Assembly: GCA_012103325.1 (NCBI GenBank)
Contig: WLWY01000003.1
Location: 930,001-994,000, forward strand
DNA: 64,000 nt
Origin: Alphaproteobacteria bacterium
GTDB taxonomy: Bacteria; Pseudomonadota; Alphaproteobacteria; UBA8366; GCA-2717185
Direction of reading: 5' to 3'
In this document: positions 17,853 through 25,893 of the stretch, one piece after another
How positions within the stretch are numbered: position 1 is the first letter of the stretch
Layout of the letters: every line of letters begins with the position of its first letter
Position numbers and translations under genes: made by a program
Notes under the pieces: generated by a model
The model's input: only the letters and a program-made list of their open reading frames with translations
Database searches by the model: none
Told to the model about the DNA's origin: nothing

Positions 17853-19129
17853 TAGTATAGCCCCCGCTCAGAAACACCGAGCGTCACATACTCCAACCCA
17901 ACCGCAATCGCCGCTTGCCGGTTCAGGATTTGGAACGGATCGAGCACCAACCGTCCTGCCATCGCGTCGGCTAGGCTGGACGGCTCCAATGTCCGGAATT
18001 CATCCCAAGGCGTCATGATCACAACCGCATCCGCCTCCTTAACGGCGGCCATCATGCTCTGAGCCCTTATAACGTTCGGCACAGCGATGTCACCGACGAC
18101 CGGGTCATAGACCGTCACATGTTCAACGGAAAGGCGCGCCAGCAACGCCAACGCCGGCGCGTTCTTCGTGCTGTCCGTATTCTCTTTGTATGCCAATCCC
18201 AGCACTGCAATCCGAGCGTGCGGATTATTGTCGAGCAAATGCGATTGAAGCGTTCGGTAGGCCCATTCCTTGCGATGTGCACTGTTCGCGATCCAGGAAG
18301 AAACAACGCCGGCATCGGAACCGTACTCTTCCGCCATCCGTCGAACGACCCAAAGGTCGCGTTCCAGATTGCCGCCTGCAATGCCCAGCCCCGGCGTCAA
18401 ATAAGCACGTGGCCCAATGCGCTGATCCAACTTCAGAGCCGGAGCGATTTCCGACCAGTCCGCTCCGACACTTTCGCAAAGTTCCGCCAGCATGTTCGCC
18501 GCACTGATCGACGCGGCCAGGCAGCAGTTGATCGATATCTTTGCCAGTTCGGCGCTTTCATAACGCATGATAAGCCGTGGACATCCGAACCGCTCCAGAT
18601 AGGCCTCATAGGCTGCAGGCAACGGCGCATCCGGATCCGCCGCGCCGACGATGAACCGCTCCGGGTGCAATGCCCGTTCAACGGCTCGCCCAAAGATAAG
18701 GGTCTCGACTTGATAATAGAGCGCGCGGTCGCCGGCACTACGCGGCCTCATATAGCCAGGTGGCACTTGGCTCAAAACGACAATCGCCGCATTTTCATGT
18801 GTGCGAGCGAGCGCCAGTTCGATCAACGCATCCACGGCCCGCAAGTCGCTTCGCCCCTCGTCATCGGTTTCAACATCCAAAGCAACGAAGACAACATCGC
18901 AACCTTTTACGGCATCGTCATCCGCAGCGAATGTCAGGCGATCTCTGTTCTTTGACAAGAGTTCGGAGAGTCCAGGTTCTGAAATATGCACTTTGCCGTC
19001 ACGCAGTTGGCCGACACGTTCGTGATCGGGATCGAAACCGATAGTCTGGAAACCATGCTCTGCGCTCGCCACAGCGGAATTCAGGCCGAGATGACTGAGC
19101 CCCATGAAGCCGATTACCAGTGCGGTCAT
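17852..19129 (-). CDS. UDP-glucose/GDP-mannose dehydrogenase family protein without catalytic Cys
   Basis: A 425-residue member of the nucleotide-sugar 6-dehydrogenase family by overall architecture: N-terminal Rossmann start LVIGFMGLSHLGLNSAVASA, central helix ELAKISINCCLAASIS with conserved Lys197 and Asn201, and a C-terminal domain with VLGLAYKENTDSTKNAPALA. The active-site loop that normally reads G-G-x-C-x-x-K-D instead reads PGLGIAGGNLERDLW, placing Leu255 where the thioester-forming Cys belongs. A normal four-electron oxidation to a uronic acid is therefore not expected. It is coupled to the dyad-less SDR and follows the kinase fusion by 13 bp. Confidence 0.82.
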   Translation of the reverse strand: MTALVIGFMGLSHLGLNSAVASAEHGFQTIGFDPDHERVGQLRDGKVHISEPGLSELLSKNRDRLTFAADDDAVKGCDVVFVALDVETDDEGRSDLRAVDALIELALARTHENAAIVVLSQVPPGYMRPRSAGDRALYYQVETLIFGRAVERALHPERFIVGAADPDAPLPAAYEAYLERFGCPRLIMRYESAELAKISINCCLAASISAANMLAELCESVGADWSEIAPALKLDQRIGPRAYLTPGLGIAGGNLERDLWVVRRMAEEYGSDAGVVSSWIANSAHRKEWAYRTLQSHLLDNNPHARIAVLGLAYKENTDSTKNAPALALLARLSVEHVTVYDPVVGDIAVPNVIRAQSMMAAVKEADAVVIMTPWDEFRTLEPSSLADAMAGRLVLDPFQILNRQAAIAVGLEYVTLGVSERGLY

Positions 19130-19142
19130 ATCGGCACCGTTC

Positions 19143-20696
19143 TTACGCGCTGGAAAAGGTCGCCCGACGTTCGACCTGATTGATCTTTTCGATAATATCC
19201 GCCGGCGTCACCGGCACGTTGCCTTCACGCTCGCATTCGACAGCACCCGCCATCGCCCCGAGAACAGTCGCCACGACCTCGTTGCCATGCGCCGCGTGCG
19301 CGAGCGTTGCGTAAGACAACAGCGCATCGCCGGACCCGACCGCGTCAACGACATTGCCTGCGAAGCTGTCGATAACGAAAAAAGATCGCACATCGTGATC
19401 CACTTGGTGACGTGGTCGGTAGGCCAGCAGGCCACGCTCTCCCAATGTCAGAATAAGGTTCCGGCAGTTCGCTTCGCGGTAAAGCTTGAGCGCCAGAGGG
19501 CGAATGACCGAGTCCTGATCACCCAGCGAAAACCGCGCCTCCCGCTCATTCGGTGTGATCAGGTCGAAATTCTGGAAGTCGCAGATATTACCCCAACGGC
19601 TCGCCACCTGGCTGTCGGCAACACGAAACGCGCTGTCGGGAATGCTCTCGATCAGCGTTGGAATCGTCATCGCGTTAAAAATACCGTGCCGAAAATCGCT
19701 AAAGACCACAGCATCCGACTTGGTGCCGCGCAGACCCTCACACATTTCTTCCAGAATTTCGTGACTGATCGGCCGGTTATCGAGCGTATCGATCTTCAAC
19801 AATCTGTAACCACCGCAAATGATGGCGTTCTTATTCGTTGTCGGCCGGTTTTTTGAAATAATGGCACGCAGTTCAACGCCGTCCTCGGCCAAATCCTCCT
19901 TGGTAAATTCACACCATGGATCGTCACCAAGAACCGTCGTGAACACCACGTTCGCGCCGCCCGCCCGCAAATGCTTGGCAACGATGCCAGCGCCGCCGAC
20001 ATAGGTCGTCTGATCTTCAAACCGCACCGACATCGTTGGCGTCTTGGTCTGACCGCCAATCATTGTAGTCTGGGTGTAACTGTCCAGAATGGTGTCGCCG
20101 ACGACATGAACCGTCAGCTTGTCGAAGCCGTCCAGCGCGTCACGCAAGTCCTGAAAGGACAACCCTTCGGCATCAAGAAGCATGTAGAGCTTGTCGGAGG
20201 CAATATCGGGCGGCATCGTCTCGATGATCTTCGAAGACGAGTAAACGATATCGCCCGGCGTAAAAATGAACTCACCCCCGAAGGTATCGAGGACCTTCTT
20301 TTCTTCCTGTGTCGCCGGGGGCATGCCTTCCGCAACGTACTCATAGCCCTTCGCAAAATAGTCCGGCTGAATTTCCTCCAGGTTTCTCAGAGGTGTCGGC
20401 GATGGGTCGATCAGCACGTAATCGACCATGTCGAGTGCGGCGAGATTAAGCGCCCGCAAATTTTCCGGCACGAAGGGGCGGAAGTTCGCCTTCTCGATAT
20501 GTTCGTCGCAAGTCAGGCTGGCAACCAGCACATCCGCTTTGCCCTTTGCGTACATCAAATGTCGCACATGTCCTGGGTGCACGACATCGAATGTGCCGTG
20601 ACACATGACAACCGAACGGTCGCGCGGGCGCGGACCGATCTCGCGCTTCAGTTCGTCGATGGTCTTTATCTTGGCCTGATATTTGGCATCATCCAT
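19143..20696 (-). CDS. Nucleotidyltransferase-PfkB sugar kinase fusion (HldE-like, domains reversed)
   Basis: A 517-residue bifunctional protein. Residues 28-160 form a cytidylyltransferase-type domain with MCHGTFDVVHPGHVRHLMYA and the late SSSKIIE motif; residues about 190-510 form a PfkB kinase with YVGGAGIVAKHLRAGGANV and DAVGSGDALLSY (catalytic Asp457). HldE/RfaE, which phosphorylates and adenylylates heptose-7-phosphate, has the kinase first, so the order here is reversed. The ATG at 20696 overlaps the preceding epimerase by eight bases. It probably activates a heptose-like or other sugar phosphate as a nucleotide sugar. Confidence 0.85.
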   Translation of the reverse strand: MDDAKYQAKIKTIDELKREIGPRPRDRSVVMCHGTFDVVHPGHVRHLMYAKGKADVLVASLTCDEHIEKANFRPFVPENLRALNLAALDMVDYVLIDPSPTPLRNLEEIQPDYFAKGYEYVAEGMPPATQEEKKVLDTFGGEFIFTPGDIVYSSSKIIETMPPDIASDKLYMLLDAEGLSFQDLRDALDGFDKLTVHVVGDTILDSYTQTTMIGGQTKTPTMSVRFEDQTTYVGGAGIVAKHLRAGGANVVFTTVLGDDPWCEFTKEDLAEDGVELRAIISKNRPTTNKNAIICGGYRLLKIDTLDNRPISHEILEEMCEGLRGTKSDAVVFSDFRHGIFNAMTIPTLIESIPDSAFRVADSQVASRWGNICDFQNFDLITPNEREARFSLGDQDSVIRPLALKLYREANCRNLILTLGERGLLAYRPRHQVDHDVRSFFVIDSFAGNVVDAVGSGDALLSYATLAHAAHGNEVVATVLGAMAGAVECEREGNVPVTPADIIEKINQVERRATFSSA

Positions 20697-21705
20697 GGGC
20701 GGCCGCTTCCCGGTCCGATAACATCTCGAACCAAGTCCGGGTTGCATCCGCGATCGACTCCGGCTCCCACAGCGGTGCATCGCGCCAGTAATCGATATTC
20801 TCCAAGATACGTCCGACGCCTTCTTCGAACGTGACCTTCGGCCGCCATCCAAGCTCGCTGGAAACTCGTGTGATATCGGCCCAGGTGCACTCCGGTTCGC
20901 CTGGGCGTTTGGGAATATGGATCGTCTCTCCGTCAAGCAGTTCGACAAGCCGATTGACCGACTGCGGGTTGCCGGCACCGAGGTTATAGATGCGCCCGAC
21001 ATGCTGCGTTTCGGCGGCGAGGAAAAACGCTTCCGCTACGTCGCTAGCATAGAGGAAATCGCGGCTCTGCGTTCCATCGCCGACAACCGTAAAGGGTTTG
21101 CCCGCGAGCTTCTGCTTCAGGAACACGCCAAAGACCGCGCCATACGCGCCGGACGTGCGTGACCGCGTGCCGTACGCATTGAAGATGCGGATCGAATTAA
21201 CCGGCAAACCATACGCCTGATGCCAATGCAATACGCTCTGTTCGCCGAGATACTTGCTTAGTGCATAGGGATATTGTGGATTGATCGGGTGGTCTTCCGC
21301 TGTCGGCGTTTTCGCCATTCCATAACAAGAGGAAGACGCCGCGTAGACGAATTTCTCGACTCCAGCGGCACGCGCAGCCTCCAGCACATAAGCCGTGCCT
21401 TGCACATTCGTCGACATGTAGGCCAGCGGATCTTCCATGGATGGCACGATGTCGCCGATTCCCGCAAAATGGAACACGTATTTTGCGTCGGAAAACAGAG
21501 GGTCCGCATTCTCAAGCGCGCGAATATCGCGCTCGTCCAGCGTAACGGCAGCATCGTTTTTTTGACCTGAAAGATTATCCGCGCGGCCACCGGTCAAATT
21601 ATCGATGACCCGCACAGCAAAGCCATGCCCCACCAGCAAGTCCACCATATGGCTGCCGATGAATCCCGCACCACCAGTTACGATCGCTACCGGCCTTTCC
21701 GTCAT
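20689..21705 (-). CDS. NAD-dependent epimerase/dehydratase (extended SDR)
   Basis: A 338-residue sugar-nucleotide SDR with intact machinery: VAIVTGGAGFIGSHMVDLL at the N-terminus, DNLTGGRADNL cofactor loop, AASSSCYGM and catalytic YALSK. The SIRIFNAYGTRSRT segment resembles UDP-glucose/UDP-GlcNAc 4-epimerases. The ATG at 21705 overlaps the upstream epimerase stop by four bases (ATGA). It lies between another epimerase and the kinase fusion, so it probably acts on the same nucleotide sugar in sequence. Exact reaction unknown. Confidence 0.87.
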   Translation of the reverse strand: MTERPVAIVTGGAGFIGSHMVDLLVGHGFAVRVIDNLTGGRADNLSGQKNDAAVTLDERDIRALENADPLFSDAKYVFHFAGIGDIVPSMEDPLAYMSTNVQGTAYVLEAARAAGVEKFVYAASSSCYGMAKTPTAEDHPINPQYPYALSKYLGEQSVLHWHQAYGLPVNSIRIFNAYGTRSRTSGAYGAVFGVFLKQKLAGKPFTVVGDGTQSRDFLYASDVAEAFFLAAETQHVGRIYNLGAGNPQSVNRLVELLDGETIHIPKRPGEPECTWADITRVSSELGWRPKVTFEEGVGRILENIDYWRDAPLWEPESIADATRTWFEMLSDREAAAHG

Positions 21706-22715
21706 GCCGCGCCGATTGCCTGCATGGTCCGCACGTTGAAGTACCAATCGTTGTCGAAACTCATCGGCAGTTCACCTGCGCGAAACGCCTCACAGAGGCT
21801 GCGCACCGCATCCTCAATCGAATGGGTCGGCTTGAAGCCAAGCACGCGGAAAATTTTATCCGAGTTGATATGATAGGAGCGGTTGTCATCGCTCTCGGTT
21901 ACCGCAATCTCGATCTCGCCCTTTTCGGGGAACTCTTCCTCGACCACCTTTTTGACGAACTGTGCGATCTCCATGATCGTATGATTCTGGTAACCCGCGT
22001 TGAAGGTTTCGCCCTGGATCTTCTCCGCCGGCGCTTCCAGCATCAGCTTGTAGACCGCGCACATATCCTGAATATGCAGATTGGGCCGTTTCTGATCACC
22101 GCCGAACACGGTGATCTTGCCCTTGTTCACCGCGTGGTTGGTCAGGATATTGACCGAAAGATCGAGCCGGCAGCGTGGCCCGTAGCCGCACACGGTAGCG
22201 GGACGGATCGTCACACAGGTGAAGTCGTCCGACATGTGCTTGAACAGGCGCGGTTCGCACATGCCCTTATATTTGTTGTACAGCGTGAGCGGCACCAGCG
22301 GATGGTCTTCGGTGACATCCGGCGCGTTCGATACACCGTAGACGGAGCTGGACGAGCAATAGACGAAACGCCGCACACCGGCTTCCTTCGCCGCAATTAC
22401 GATCGGTTCGAAGGCGTCGAGATTGATGGTTGTGCTGAGTTGTTCGTCAAGTTCGAAACTGGCGTCGTTCGAAATGCAAGCAAGATGCAAAACCGCATCG
22501 ATCCCCTTCATCGCCGCCGCAATGGACGCCGCGTCGCGAATATCACCATCGATGGTCGCAAGCTTCGGGTTATCCAGCGGCAGATGCTCTTTGCCGAAAT
22601 ACGGCTTGTCGAAGATTGTGACCGCGTAGCCTGCGTCGAGCAACTGCGGCACCAGAACGCTGCCGACATATCCTGCACCGCCGGTAATCAAAACTCTATC
22701 GAACTGCTTCGTCAC
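21702..22715 (-). CDS. NAD-dependent epimerase/dehydratase (extended SDR)
   Basis: A 337-residue SDR with VLITGGAGYVGSVLVPQLL, DKPYFGKEHLPL, CSSSSVYGVS and catalytic YNKYK. The TIRPATVCGYGPRCRLDL segment resembles sugar epimerases acting in surface-glycan pathways. I chose GTG 22715 because GGAAGGAA sits at good spacing; another in-frame GTG at 22736 would add seven residues. The MITE-like inverted repeat begins just upstream of the start, separating it from the transaldolase. It is coupled to the next epimerase by an ATGA overlap. Confidence 0.86.
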   Translation of the reverse strand: MTKQFDRVLITGGAGYVGSVLVPQLLDAGYAVTIFDKPYFGKEHLPLDNPKLATIDGDIRDAASIAAAMKGIDAVLHLACISNDASFELDEQLSTTINLDAFEPIVIAAKEAGVRRFVYCSSSSVYGVSNAPDVTEDHPLVPLTLYNKYKGMCEPRLFKHMSDDFTCVTIRPATVCGYGPRCRLDLSVNILTNHAVNKGKITVFGGDQKRPNLHIQDMCAVYKLMLEAPAEKIQGETFNAGYQNHTIMEIAQFVKKVVEEEFPEKGEIEIAVTESDDNRSYHINSDKIFRVLGFKPTHSIEDAVRSLCEAFRAGELPMSFDNDWYFNVRTMQAIGAA

Positions 22716-22739
22716 GCCGCTTCCTTCCCGCCGCACTTA

Positions 22740-22896
22740 TACCAAGGAGCGCTGATAGTGACCCGTAGAGATCGCGAATGCGGTCCGTCGGGTAGGAGGT
22801 GCGGCGCGGCAATGCGGGACATCGGAAGCCGTGCGCGACGCTGTCCGAAAGCCTTGATAACCCGTCTCTATGGGTCATTATCACCGCTCCTTGGTA
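22740..22896. repeat. MITE-like element with 30-bp terminal inverted repeats
   Basis: Imperfect terminal inverted repeats of 30 bp at 22742-22771 and 22865-22894 match at 27 of 30 positions (left end CCAAGGAGCGCTGATAGTGA). Both ends are flanked by TA, as expected for an IS630/Tc1-mariner-type target duplication. The roughly 93-bp interior encodes no plausible protein. The right end abuts the transaldolase stop codon. If transcribed within the operon, the arms would fold into a long hairpin between two genes. No second copy was seen by eye in the window. Confidence 0.65.
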
Positions 22897-23649
22897 TTAA
22901 GCGTTCGTCAAGGACAGTTCGGTTTCGATGGCATAGCCTGCCGACCGCGCGTCCTCGTAAAACATTTTCACCGTATCCATCGAGTACTCGCGCAAATCCT
23001 TGCCAACGTTCGGCAGCTTGTCGAGCAGATCCTGAGTGACCGTAATGATGTGACAGCCGACGGAATCCGCATGGAAAATATTCAACAATTCCCGCGGGCT
23101 CGCCCAAAGCAGCTCGGCCAGAGGCCGTGCCATCATCAGATCCGCTGCCGCCCGCATATGCCCCATCGGATCGACACCGGTATCGGCAATCCGACCCGCA
23201 AAGACCGAAACGATCGCCGGCACATCAGCGGCAAGCGCCGCCGTCACGTCCCGAACTTGATTCAACGTAAATACCGCCGTCACGTTGACCACAACGCCGG
23301 CTTCAGACAGTTCGTTGATGACAGGTACGCAGCTCTCACCGCGCGTATTGGTAACCGGGATCTTCACATTGACGTTCGGTCCCCACGACGCGATTTCCCG
23401 CGCCTGCGCCGCCATCTCCGGCAGATCGTCGGCAAAAACTTCGAACGAGATCGGCCGATCCGGAATGGCTTCGATAAGGTCGAGAGCGAAGCGCTTATAG
23501 TCGAGAACCCCGGCTTTCCGCATCAGTGTCGGGTTGGTCGTAAATCCTTGGATCAACGGATTCCCGGCGAGCCGGACCATTGTCTCCCGTTCCGCGCCGT
23601 CGGCGAAAATCTTGACCGTTAAAAGATCCAGTGCCGTCGCCGTTATCAT
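22897..23649 (-). CDS. Transaldolase family protein (TalC/FSA-like)
   Basis: A 250-residue class I aldolase. The family motif GFTTNPTLMRKAG occupies residues 35-47, and the Schiff-base lysine is Lys96 in NVNVKIPVTNTRG. The length lies between fructose-6-phosphate aldolase/TalC (about 220) and classical TalB (about 317). It would transfer or cleave a dihydroxyacetone unit to form or consume a C6/C7 sugar phosphate. Placement inside the sugar-nucleotide block, upstream of two epimerases and the kinase fusion, suggests a role in making an unusual sugar rather than in central metabolism. Confidence 0.88.
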   Translation of the reverse strand: MITATALDLLTVKIFADGAERETMVRLAGNPLIQGFTTNPTLMRKAGVLDYKRFALDLIEAIPDRPISFEVFADDLPEMAAQAREIASWGPNVNVKIPVTNTRGESCVPVINELSEAGVVVNVTAVFTLNQVRDVTAALAADVPAIVSVFAGRIADTGVDPMGHMRAAADLMMARPLAELLWASPRELLNIFHADSVGCHIITVTQDLLDKLPNVGKDLREYSMDTVKMFYEDARSAGYAIETELSLTNA

Positions 23650-23744
23650 CGCCTTACTCCTAGAGTCGGCCGACCGCCCACCCTGCGCCCCGATAAATGG
23701 TTAAGCCAACGTGGTTTCGATATGGTTAATTTTTTCATTTAGTA

Positions 23745-24461
23745 TTATCTAGCTCCGACGCACGCCTCTGCTTCTCCGGCATCGCCGAAGTCGTTCCATT
23801 CGGGGTCCATCTCAAGAATCGTCCAACAATAGTCACCGCGATATCCCGCCTCCGCGAACAGCGCGCGCCATTCGTCTGGTTTCAGGAAGGTCAGCGCGGT
23901 CAGAACCCACCCCAGAAAATGCTCACGCTCGGCTTCGTTGCGATACGCATCGACCTGAACGTAACCGCGGCCGGGCGCTAGGCGCTCCATCTCCCGCAGA
24001 GCGGCAATTAGCCGGGGCCGTTCGAAGTTGTGCAGCGTGTTGATCGAGACGACCAAATCGAACGCGCCATCGGCATACGGCAAACTGTCGCCGCTTCCCA
24101 ACACCAGGCGTCCGTGCGCCTCGGGCTCGGCATGCCGCAACGCATAATCTGAAATATCGAGCCCGTAGACCTGCAAGCCGGGGCAGACCGTCTTGAGGTC
24201 CTTCATCAAGAACCCCTTCGCGCAACCGACATCAAGGACCTTATCGCCCGCTTTCAGACCGAAGTGATTGACGATGTCTTCAGCAATTGGAATCCAGCGC
24301 CCGTCATAACGATAACCGCCATACCCTTCTTCGCGCCGACCATCAAAGTAGGCTTCGCCGAACTCCCGTGCCTTACGAACATTCTCGGGATCCGAGGAAC
24401 GTGGTTTGTCCAGTTTTCGCTTCGCGCGCGGATAGCGGCGCATCAGATCGACTTCCGTCAC
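23745..24461 (-). CDS. Class I SAM-dependent methyltransferase
   Basis: A 238-residue methyltransferase with motif I VLDVGCAKGFLMKDL, acidic loop GLDISDYAL, and post-motif DGAFDLVVSINTLHNF. The start is GTG 24461, overlapping the Gfo/Idh/MocA gene stop by four bases (GTGA), so the two are translationally coupled. In this setting methylation of a sugar or sugar nucleotide (O- or C-methyl) is likely, but the substrate cannot be read from sequence. An upstream in-frame extension to 24560 lies antisense within the coupled gene and is not favoured. Confidence 0.85.
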   Translation of the reverse strand: MTEVDLMRRYPRAKRKLDKPRSSDPENVRKAREFGEAYFDGRREEGYGGYRYDGRWIPIAEDIVNHFGLKAGDKVLDVGCAKGFLMKDLKTVCPGLQVYGLDISDYALRHAEPEAHGRLVLGSGDSLPYADGAFDLVVSINTLHNFERPRLIAALREMERLAPGRGYVQVDAYRNEAEREHFLGWVLTALTFLKPDEWRALFAEAGYRGDYCWTILEMDPEWNDFGDAGEAEACVGAR

Positions 24462-25390
24462 GCCGCCGCCTCGGAGCGCCGCATCGCCTGCGTCGTCAAC
24501 GTGTTCAGCGTTTCGTTTATCCAAATATCGTTTTCGAGGTTTCCGCCGCCGTCTCTGCAAAGCCGCTTGAAGTGTTCATATTCCAGCGCCCAGGTCGGAT
24601 CCGGCTGAATAAGTGTTTCGACATCTTCGTCCGGCCGGCCGCTTGGCAATTTTCGCATCCGGACCGTGAAATCGACCGGCCCCCATTTGCACAGCGAGCG
24701 GATATGGGCCGAGCCGTTCTCCGCGAGCACATCGCACGTGAAGGTGTTGCGCCAGCTCAGCAATGTCATCTCGAGTTCCAGCGCCGGATCACCGTCCCCA
24801 CCGATAACCACATGATCGAACGCCGCATTCTCGAACCGGTCGCACGAAATCACCCGAAAGGCGCTGTTCGGCCGTCCGAACCAATACAACGTCGTATCCA
24901 GCAAATGCGAGCCGAGGTCCGGCAACACGCCGGCTCCCTTGTCCCGCCAAGACGAGCTACGGACATCCGTTGCCGTGCCATTGCCGTAGAACAAGCGGCA
25001 CCGGTAAATCTTGCCCAGCACACCGGACGCCAGAAGGTCTTTCATGCGCCGGAAATGCGGCTCGAACCGGTGGTTATAGGCGGTATAACAGACGGCATTG
25101 TTGGTTGCCGACAATGCCGCAAGCGCTTCGATCTCCTGCGTTTTTGTCGCGAGCAATGGCTTTTCGACCAGGACGTGCTTCCCCGCACCGAGCAACGACG
25201 TCAAAACGTCGATCTTGGCCCCATCGGGCGTGCAAACCAGCGCAGCGTCGTACATTTCCGCCGGCACGTCAGAAATATCGCGGTAATCCGCCGTCGCCGA
25301 GACCGGATCGACTGTCGCGACCACCTCGCCGTCAGCTATTTTCAGGCGCTTCATCCCCTGAATGCCAAGTCCGATAATGACGATCCGCAT
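24458..25390 (-). CDS. Gfo/Idh/MocA-family oxidoreductase
   Basis: A 310-residue NAD(P)-dependent sugar oxidoreductase. The Rossmann start is RIVIIGLGIQGMKRL, followed by ALVCTPDGAKIDVLTSLLGA and the family signature VLVEKPLLATKTQEIEAL with its catalytic EKP lysine. CYTAYNHRFEPHFRRMKDLL and DLGSHLLDTTLYWFG follow in normal order. These enzymes oxidise or epimerise sugars and inositols, or act on nucleotide sugars at C3. Start at ATG 25390; a GTG two codons upstream is possible. It precedes the coupled methyltransferase. Confidence 0.87.
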   Translation of the reverse strand: MRIVIIGLGIQGMKRLKIADGEVVATVDPVSATADYRDISDVPAEMYDAALVCTPDGAKIDVLTSLLGAGKHVLVEKPLLATKTQEIEALAALSATNNAVCYTAYNHRFEPHFRRMKDLLASGVLGKIYRCRLFYGNGTATDVRSSSWRDKGAGVLPDLGSHLLDTTLYWFGRPNSAFRVISCDRFENAAFDHVVIGGDGDPALELEMTLLSWRNTFTCDVLAENGSAHIRSLCKWGPVDFTVRMRKLPSGRPDEDVETLIQPDPTWALEYEHFKRLCRDGGGNLENDIWINETLNTLTTQAMRRSEAAA

Positions 25391-25893
25391 GCTCACCTCG
25401 GCCGAACGCCGGCTGAATAGAAGCCTTTGCAGAGAAAGCTGCTCGTCAAAGCGTTAATGTGAAATTCCCCTCTATCGTCCATGGCGTTCACCTCGAAACA
25501 CACCGAAACCCTTCAGCTATTCCAGCAAGATCGATGCCATGCGGGAGGATGCAAAGCATCGAATTGCTGTCAGCCTCGGCGACGGTGGCGCAGTATAGTT
25601 AATATTTGATTTTCGAGACATTGAGCGACGGTGCACGCCTATACACTTCGCGCCACCGTCAACGCTCCGATCTGAATTTGCCCTTACGGCACACAAAATT
25701 ATTATTAAGATCGACTCATAATAGATTGTAATATTTGAACTTTAGATAATTCGAACGAATAATCCTGGGCCAATGTGAACATACTGTAAATCGCATTGAG
25801 ACACGCAAAAGCTGTTCCACCGAAGACCAATTTCGGCGTTACGCCACTGCACTAAGACGGCAAAACTCCGTTGATTCGGCTGGGTTTGCGTCG
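25391..25893. other. 503-bp intergenic region, no gene recognised
   Basis: Lies between two minus-strand genes, the SIS isomerase upstream and the Gfo/Idh/MocA gene downstream. It should hold the terminator of the former and the promoter of the latter. A/T content rises around 25680-25750. Only short open frames occur, none with a ribosome site or family resemblance. No strong hairpin with a T-tract was found by eye. Confidence 0.5.

Noticed and set aside
21822..23039. 405-codon open frame antisense to an epimerase and the transaldolase
   Set aside because: It crosses three intact minus-strand features and the MITE-like repeat and shows no recognisable domain.
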